Assembly (NCBI GenBank): GCA_964428935.1
Contig: CAYSAG010000170.1
Span: forward strand, 1 to 11,043
DNA from: JAADHY01 sp964428935
GTDB taxonomy: Bacteria > Planctomycetota > Planctomycetia > Planctomycetales > Planctomycetaceae
Direction of reading: 5' to 3'
DNA length: 11,043 nucleotides
Shown piece by piece: positions 6,579 to 11,043 of this stretch (position 1 is its first letter; the number at the start of each line of letters is the position of its first letter). Position numbers and translations under genes: made by a program. The notes beneath the pieces are model-generated. The model saw only the letters and a program-made list of their open reading frames with translations, searched no databases and was not told where the DNA came from.

Positions 6579-8213
6579 ATGAGAACAACGCCACGCCTCT
6601 GCCGACCCTTCCGCACGGTGGTCCACGGTCTTGTGTTCTTTGCCGCTCTGGCCTTTGCGGCTGGTTGGGCCTGCGCGCAACAGTCGGCTGGTCGAGGTTC
6701 GTCGGCCCGTCAGGACAAAGCCTCCAGCACGTCCGGCCCAGCGAGCAACCCCGCGTCGTCTGGTCGGCCCGCCACGTTGAAGGTCGGCTTTGCCGAGCGT
6801 GACATTACTCCCGAAATCGGCATGGAACGCCCCGGCGGTTACGGCAAGGTGTTTCACAAAAGGCTTCACGACCCGTGCAAGGTTCGAGCGGCCGTTTTCG
6901 ACGACGGCACCACCTGCGTGGCGCTGGTGGGCGTGGACGCGCTGTTGGTTCGGCGGCCGCTGGTCGAAGCGGTGCGCCGCCAGATTCACCAGCGCTGCGG
7001 GCTGGCTCCCGAGGCCATTCTCATTGGAGCCAGCCATTCCCACTCGTCGGGTCCGACGGGCATGATTTTGCCCGGCGAGTACGACCACGCGTCGGAGTTC
7101 GTGCAGAAGTTGGCGTACGAAAAGTCTTCGTGTGCCGACCCGAAGTACCTGCGGCTGGTCGAGCGGCAGTTGGTGGACGCCGTCTGTGCGGCCTACGAGG
7201 GACGGGTCGCGGGCAAAGTGGGGTTCGGCTTTGGACGAGCCGAGGGTGTGGCGTTCAACCGTCGGTTTCTCATGAAAAACGGTTTGACCTACACACACCC
7301 CCGGCAGGGCAACCCGGACATTGTTCGAGTGGCCGGTCCCACGGACCCGCAGGTCGGCGTCGTCGGCGGGTGGTCGGAAGACGGACGACTGCTCGGCTGC
7401 GTGGTGAACTTTGCCTGTCACGCTACGACCAGCCCGCCGGGAATCTCGGCCAACTACATTTACTACCTGGAAAAAGTCATTCGTGGTCTGTTCGGTTCCG
7501 ACGTGGTCGTGGTGTTTCTGGCCGGAGCCTGTGGGGACGTGACGCAGGTCGACAACCTGAGCCCTTACCGCTTCCCGTCGGGCGAGAAGTGGGCTCAAAT
7601 TGTCGGAGGCACGGTCGGCGCCGAGGCCGTCAAGGTGCTGGTCAAAATGTACCCCGACCAGGTCGGCCCGCTGGCCTACAAGACGAAGCTCTTGAAAATT
7701 CGGCGGCGTGCGCCGAGCCCCGAGCGGGTGAAGCGGTGCTACGAGTTGGTCCAGAAGTCGCCGTCGGAAGTCGGCAGCACGGAGTGGACCTTTGCCAAAG
7801 AAATTGTTCTGCTGGACGCCAAACTGAAACGCGAACCGGTCGCCAACGTCGAAGTGCAAGCCATTCAAATCGGTCCGGCTGTGTTCTTGGCCAACCCGGC
7901 CGAGTTTTTCTGCCAACTGGGACTGGACATTAAGGCCGGCAGCCCGTTTCCCTTCACGTTCCCGGTCGAGCTGGCGAACGGCTGCGTGGGCTACGTGCCG
8001 ACGGAAGACGCCTTCGGACCGCACGGAGGCGGCTACGAGACGCGCCTCACCAGTTACAGCAATTTGGAAGTCGACGCCGGACCTCGAATTGTGCAAGCTT
8101 CTCTGGCGCTGGCTCGCCAGCTTCAGCCCGGTCCGGTGCCCGAGCCGCCTCGGGCGCCGCCCTTCAACGGCAAACCGTGGTCCTACGGAAACGTGCCGCC
8201 CGAATTGGAGTGA
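6579..8213 (+). CDS. Secreted neutral/alkaline ceramidase N-terminal domain-like hydrolase
   Basis: A 544-residue exported protein. The N terminus is basic, then hydrophobic (about 16-31), with probable signal peptidase I cleavage near ACA-QQ (about residue 34), followed by a Ser/Gly/Ala-rich linker to about 65. The rest resembles the N-terminal domain of neutral/alkaline non-lysosomal ceramidase (PF04734): VGFAERDITPE start, ASHSHSSGP with H153/H155, NFACHATTSPP with H281, AGACGDVTQV, NPAEFF with E442, and GYVPTEDAF with Y472. By comparison with Pseudomonas ceramidase these His, Glu and Tyr residues are the likely zinc site. The Ser expected in the GDVS motif appears as T322, and the C-terminal domain of true ceramidases (about 670 residues) seems absent. 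Many planctomycete proteins of this family have no proven substrate, so amidase or another zinc hydrolase activity is as likely as ceramide cleavage. It follows a strong ribosome site and is probably its own transcript. Confidence 0.85.
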   Translation: MRTTPRLCRPFRTVVHGLVFFAALAFAAGWACAQQSAGRGSSARQDKASSTSGPASNPASSGRPATLKVGFAERDITPEIGMERPGGYGKVFHKRLHDPCKVRAAVFDDGTTCVALVGVDALLVRRPLVEAVRRQIHQRCGLAPEAILIGASHSHSSGPTGMILPGEYDHASEFVQKLAYEKSSCADPKYLRLVERQLVDAVCAAYEGRVAGKVGFGFGRAEGVAFNRRFLMKNGLTYTHPRQGNPDIVRVAGPTDPQVGVVGGWSEDGRLLGCVVNFACHATTSPPGISANYIYYLEKVIRGLFGSDVVVVFLAGACGDVTQVDNLSPYRFPSGEKWAQIVGGTVGAEAVKVLVKMYPDQVGPLAYKTKLLKIRRRAPSPERVKRCYELVQKSPSEVGSTEWTFAKEIVLLDAKLKREPVANVEVQAIQIGPAVFLANPAEFFCQLGLDIKAGSPFPFTFPVELANGCVGYVPTEDAFGPHGGGYETRLTSYSNLEVDAGPRIVQASLALARQLQPGPVPEPPRAPPFNGKPWSYGNVPPELE

Positions 8214-8414
8214 GCGGCGGACTGGCTGACCGTCTGAACAAGACCGGCCGGAACGCGAAGTGGTTGCGGAGTGCGTCGGAGGTCGGCGCAACACACGGTT
8301 GTCCGGTCGGTCAACTGGCTGCACACAGCCTGAGGCAAATTGCCCCCAAGGCCGCGTTTTTCGTCGTTCTTTTCAACACAACCGGTTAAGTTTACCGATG
8401 TTAGCTACTGCGAA

Positions 8415-8433
8415 TCTCTGACCTCGTCAGAGA
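8415..8433. promoter_or_regulatory. 19-nt perfect dyad, possible operator or leader hairpin
   Basis: TCTCTGAC (8415-8422) and GTCAGAGA (8426-8433) are exact reverse complements separated by CTC. It lies just downstream of an AT-richer stretch and about 230 nt before the outer-membrane efflux gene. Its size fits a binding site for a dimeric repressor such as those controlling efflux pumps, or a short hairpin in the mRNA leader. No T tract follows (AATTCTGC), so it is not a typical terminator. It does not match a known box that I recognise. Confidence 0.4.
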
Positions 8434-8645
8434 ATTCTGCTTGCTCCTCACGGGTCCTCGCAAACTGCACCCACGACGCGGACGCACTTCGAGCCGTGGC
8501 CGCTCCAGTCGCAAGACGCGGGCGGGAACGGCCGAGCGCTGCCGTTGCGCTTGGTGCAGGCGGTTCGATTTCTCACCCGGTTTACTTTCCGAAGGCCGTC
8601 GGCCAGTTTGGGCTTTTTCTGCGCCGTCGGCGGTCGCGCGACAAC

Positions 8646-8654
8646 AGGGAGGGG
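8646..8654 (+). promoter_or_regulatory. Purine-rich ribosome-binding site for the outer-membrane efflux gene
   Basis: AGGGAGGGG ends 10 nt before ATG 8665. It selects this ATG, which opens a lipoprotein signal, over the longer in-frame extension beginning upstream at 8545. Confidence 0.65.
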
Positions 8655-8664
8655 CAGGCCGCAC

Positions 8665-10527
8665 ATGAGACGGGTGCTGCTAGTTGCCGTGGCTTGGGCA
8701 GCGGGGACCTTGGCTGGGTGCGCGCTGGTGCTGCAAGAGCCCGGGGGAGCACCGGCGGGGTCGCTGGCAGCGGTCTGGTCGGCCCGTCGTTCCGGTCGGA
8801 CGAGGACCACGGCGAGGTCTGTGGACAGTGCGGGTTCGCTTCGACCCGGCCGACCGGTCTGTCGTTCGAGACCGCTGGCGTGGCGAGCCCGCTCGGGCGG
8901 TGAGCCGCGGGTGGCGAGCCAGCTTGACGGGAGCCGCCGGTCGGAACGCGGCGGGTCCGGGAAAAGCGGCACGGCGTCGGTTGGAGCTGGTCGGACGCAA
9001 GTCGCTGTCGCGGACCAGGACGCTCACTCGGTGCGGCTCGCCGCGGCGTCGGCCGGCGACTCGCTCGACCAGCAGTCCGCGTTGTGGACTCAGTCGAGAC
9101 AGCCGGCGCCGCGCGCGTTGACCTTGCAGCAGGCCGTCGCTTGGGCCGTCCGGCACAACCCGGACCTGGTGGCCGGCTGGGCGAGGGAACCGGTGCAGCA
9201 CGCGGCCTACCACGTTGCTGCGACCTACCCGTACAACCCTCAGCTCACGGCGGGGGTCATGCCCTACACTCGCGAGGCGGACGGCAGGCGGGCGAAGGTC
9301 GACCAGTCGTACACGCTGACCGAGACGTTCGAGCTGGCCGGCCAACCGCGGCACCGCAAAGAGGCGGCGGCCGCCGACTGGACTGAAACCCGTTGGGCTT
9401 TGCAGTGGCTGACGGTTCAAGTGACGGCCGAAACGGAGCGGCTGTTTTTCGAAGCGCTGTTTCGCCGTCAGGTGTGGGAGCTGCAGCGGGGGCTGGCCGA
9501 GCTGAACGAGCGAATGTACGAAACCATTCAGCACCGTTTCGCTGCCGGTCAGGCCACGCAGGCCGACGTGGTTCTGGCACGGGTGGAGAGTCAAAGCAGT
9601 CGACAAGCGGCTGCGTTGGCCGAGGCCGAGTACCGGACGGCTCTGGCCGCCTTGCGGCGTCACCTGAACTGGCCCGACGGAAGGGAGCTCCGGCTGGAAG
9701 GCGACCTGACGGCGTGGCAGTGGCGGCCTCTGACGGCCGTCGGACTCGAGCAAACAGGGACTGGCTTGGAGACCCAAGCAGGGGTGGCGGCCGGTTCGGA
9801 CCTGTCCGAGCCCGAGGAGGTGCTCGGCAGGTCGGCTGGCGCGACCGACAACAGGTCGGCGGTCCACGCGTCAGATGGCTCGGCCCTCGACGCGGCTTGG
9901 GTGGCCGAATGGCTGGAGTCCCGGCCGGACGTCCAAGCTGCTCGCGCCGCCGTCGAAGCGGCTCAGGCCCGCTGGCAGTTGGCTCGTGCCAACCGCGTTC
10001 CCAACCTGCAGCTCGGCCCGGCCTTCTTTCGCGACGAGGCGGCGACGGAGTTTTGGGGCCTGGAGGCTCAAGTCAGTCTGCCGGTAGTCAACACGGGCCA
10101 GCCGCTGGTCCGCCAGCGTTGGGCGGAGCTGCAGCAGCGGCGGGTGGAGCTGGAGCAGTTGTTGGTCAAAGCGCGTCTGGAAATCGAGGCTGCCGTCGCC
10201 CGCTACGAGCGAGCTCGGCGGCTGGTCGAGAAACTGGACTCGGCGGCCGGCCAACCGGTCTCGAGCCTTCTTCAGCCGTTTCAGGACCAGTTCGAAGCGG
10301 GCCAAATCGACTTGCTGCACGTGTTGAGTGCTCGTCGAAGCGTCTTGCAGTCGCGGCGGTCCACTTTGGACCTGGTGCGGGAAGTGGCTTTGGCTGCGGC
10401 GGACGTGACGGCGGCGACCGGTGTGCCGGCCGAGCTCCTGCTTCGGGACGGCTCGGTTGAACACCCGCTTCGCGACCAGCCTGCCCGCTCCGGCGAGCGT
10501 GCGCGTTCGGTCGAGGCCCAACCATGA
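8665..10527 (+). CDS. TolC/CzcC-family outer-membrane efflux lipoprotein
   Basis: A 620-residue outer-membrane factor of an RND efflux system (OEP, PF02321). It starts with a lipoprotein signal (RR at 2-3, hydrophobic 4-16, lipobox LAGC, Cys19). The first OEP repeat begins near L152 (LTLQQAVAWAVRHNPDL) and holds ETFELAGQPRHRK, like the motif of CzcC-type metal-efflux proteins, and RFAAGQATQADVVLARVE in the coiled-coil hairpin. The second repeat begins near D409 (WLESRPDVQAARAAVE) and ends with FEAGQIDLLHVL and a LVREVALAAADV helix. Two parts are unusual: about 130 Arg/Ser/Gly-rich, apparently unstructured residues between the lipid anchor and repeat 1, and about 50 acidic/Gly-rich residues (357-408) between the repeats. 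The stop overlaps the RND start as ATGA, so the two are translationally coupled. The membrane-fusion partner is not between them and may lie beyond the edge. Substrate, metal or drug, is unknown. Confidence 0.88.
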   Translation: MRRVLLVAVAWAAGTLAGCALVLQEPGGAPAGSLAAVWSARRSGRTRTTARSVDSAGSLRPGRPVCRSRPLAWRARSGGEPRVASQLDGSRRSERGGSGKSGTASVGAGRTQVAVADQDAHSVRLAAASAGDSLDQQSALWTQSRQPAPRALTLQQAVAWAVRHNPDLVAGWAREPVQHAAYHVAATYPYNPQLTAGVMPYTREADGRRAKVDQSYTLTETFELAGQPRHRKEAAAADWTETRWALQWLTVQVTAETERLFFEALFRRQVWELQRGLAELNERMYETIQHRFAAGQATQADVVLARVESQSSRQAAALAEAEYRTALAALRRHLNWPDGRELRLEGDLTAWQWRPLTAVGLEQTGTGLETQAGVAAGSDLSEPEEVLGRSAGATDNRSAVHASDGSALDAAWVAEWLESRPDVQAARAAVEAAQARWQLARANRVPNLQLGPAFFRDEAATEFWGLEAQVSLPVVNTGQPLVRQRWAELQQRRVELEQLLVKARLEIEAAVARYERARRLVEKLDSAAGQPVSSLLQPFQDQFEAGQIDLLHVLSARRSVLQSRRSTLDLVREVALAAADVTAATGVPAELLLRDGSVEHPLRDQPARSGERARSVEAQP

Positions 10528-11043
10528 CCCGCGAAACAGCCATTCCGTTGCTCTCGAAGGCAGACGCTCGGCGACCGGCCGGCGCGTTGGTCCTTCAGCA
10601 CCGCAAGACCATTCTCTTCTTGACGCTCGCTCTGTGCCTGGCCGGCTTCTACTCGGCCTGGACCATGCCCGCGTCCGTTTTTCCGCACACCGACTTCCCG
10701 CGGGTGGTCATTCTGATTGACAACGGGGTCATGCCCGCCGACGAAATGATGGCCACCATTACGCGCCCGGTCGAGGAGGCCATGAAAGACATTCCGGGCA
10801 CGGTCAACATTCGGTCGGCGACGGGAAGAGGGTCGGCCGAGGTCAACGTGTTTTTCACGTGGTCGACAGACATGGTCGACGCGGAGCAGTACGTGTTGGG
10901 CCGGTTGGCTCAGATTCGAGCCACGCTGCCGCCGGAAGCCACTTTCGCCGTACACCGGCTGACGTTCGCCGCGTTCCCAATCATTGGAATCAGTCTGACC
11001 AGCTCGACCCGCAGTTTGACCGAGCTGTGGGAGGTGGCTCGCT
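10524..11043 (+). CDS. RND efflux pump permease (AcrB/CzcA family), 5' part only
   Basis: ATG 10524 overlaps the upstream stop by 4 nt, with GAGG (10513-10516) 7 nt before it. The frame stays open to the window end, giving about 173 of the usual 1,000 or more residues. Visible are a cytoplasmic N terminus, the first membrane helix (about 29-47), and the start of the periplasmic porter domain: FPHTDFPRVVI, PADEMMATITRPVEEAMKDIPG, SATGRGSAEVNVFF and DAEQYVLGRLAQIRATLP, all regular RND porter features. It uses proton influx to drive efflux through the outer-membrane factor encoded immediately upstream. The acidic residues in TM4 that separate metal from drug exporters lie outside the window, so the substrate class cannot be read; the partner's CzcC-like motif mildly favours a heavy-metal or related pump. 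Confidence 0.92.
   Translation, partial: MTRETAIPLLSKADARRPAGALVLQHRKTILFLTLALCLAGFYSAWTMPASVFPHTDFPRVVILIDNGVMPADEMMATITRPVEEAMKDIPGTVNIRSATGRGSAEVNVFFTWSTDMVDAEQYVLGRLAQIRATLPPEATFAVHRLTFAAFPIIGISLTSSTRSLTELWEVAR

Larger units (their letters stand above)
8214..8664. other. 450-nt spacer before the efflux operon
   Basis: No gene is visible. The stretch holds a small 11-nt dyad GGCAAATTGCC (8334-8344), an unusually T-rich block (8357-8375), the palindrome AACCGGTT (8380-8387) and a 19-nt dyad (8415-8433, listed separately). The AT-richer segment about 8355-8415 is the likeliest promoter region for the OMF-RND operon, but no convincing -35/-10 pair could be fixed. The leader from there to ATG 8665 would be about 250 nt. 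Confidence 0.5.

Noticed and set aside
6561..8324. Antisense open frame of 587 codons covering the whole ceramidase-like gene
   Set aside because: It shows no family resemblance, and the sense gene has a consensus ribosome site and conserved motifs.

Overview
This GC-rich window (about two-thirds G+C by eye) carries six protein genes, all on the + strand, after about 1 kb of apparently non-coding DNA. The mix suggests a planctomycete or a bacterium of similar gene content: a secreted DUF1080 (3-keto-disaccharide hydrolase-like) protein, a Tat-type signal on a sugar-acid dehydratase, a neutral-ceramidase-like exported protein, and long spacers. This assignment is inferred from gene content only; no rRNA or other marker is present.

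Layout: 1-1070 has no convincing gene. 1071-1787 encodes a secreted DUF1080 protein, followed by a good candidate intrinsic terminator (1872-1907). 1996-3210 encodes an enolase-superfamily protein that aligns by eye along its whole length with E. coli D-galactonate dehydratase (DgoD) and keeps all the metal and catalytic residues, but has an added N-terminal Tat-like signal. About 3371-4735 encodes an unusual fusion of a tripartite tricarboxylate transporter (TTT) binding protein (TctC, with a lipobox) to the C-terminal membrane part of the small subunit TctB. 4830-6347 encodes the large permease TctA. After a spacer with a 10-bp perfect hairpin, 6579-8213 encodes a secreted neutral/alkaline-ceramidase-fold protein with its likely zinc ligands in place but Thr in the GDVS-like motif. 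After a 450-nt spacer with a 19-nt dyad, 8665-10527 encodes a TolC/CzcC-type outer-membrane efflux lipoprotein that overlaps by 4 nt (ATGA) the start of an RND pump gene running off the right edge.

How they may work together (inference): the first five genes look like an outward-facing carbohydrate and sugar-acid scavenging locus. Secreted hydrolases process glycans or lipids, an exported galactonate-dehydratase-like enzyme acts on an aldonic acid, and the TTT system, with its binding protein tethered to the membrane subunit, imports a carboxylate. The OMF-RND pair at the right is a separate efflux operon.

The most interesting points are the TctC-TctB fusion, the predicted export of a DgoD-like enzyme, and a sequence-wide signal: GATC is absent from 349 to the end of the window, and Ile is strongly biased to ATT, against the C-ending preference of other codons.
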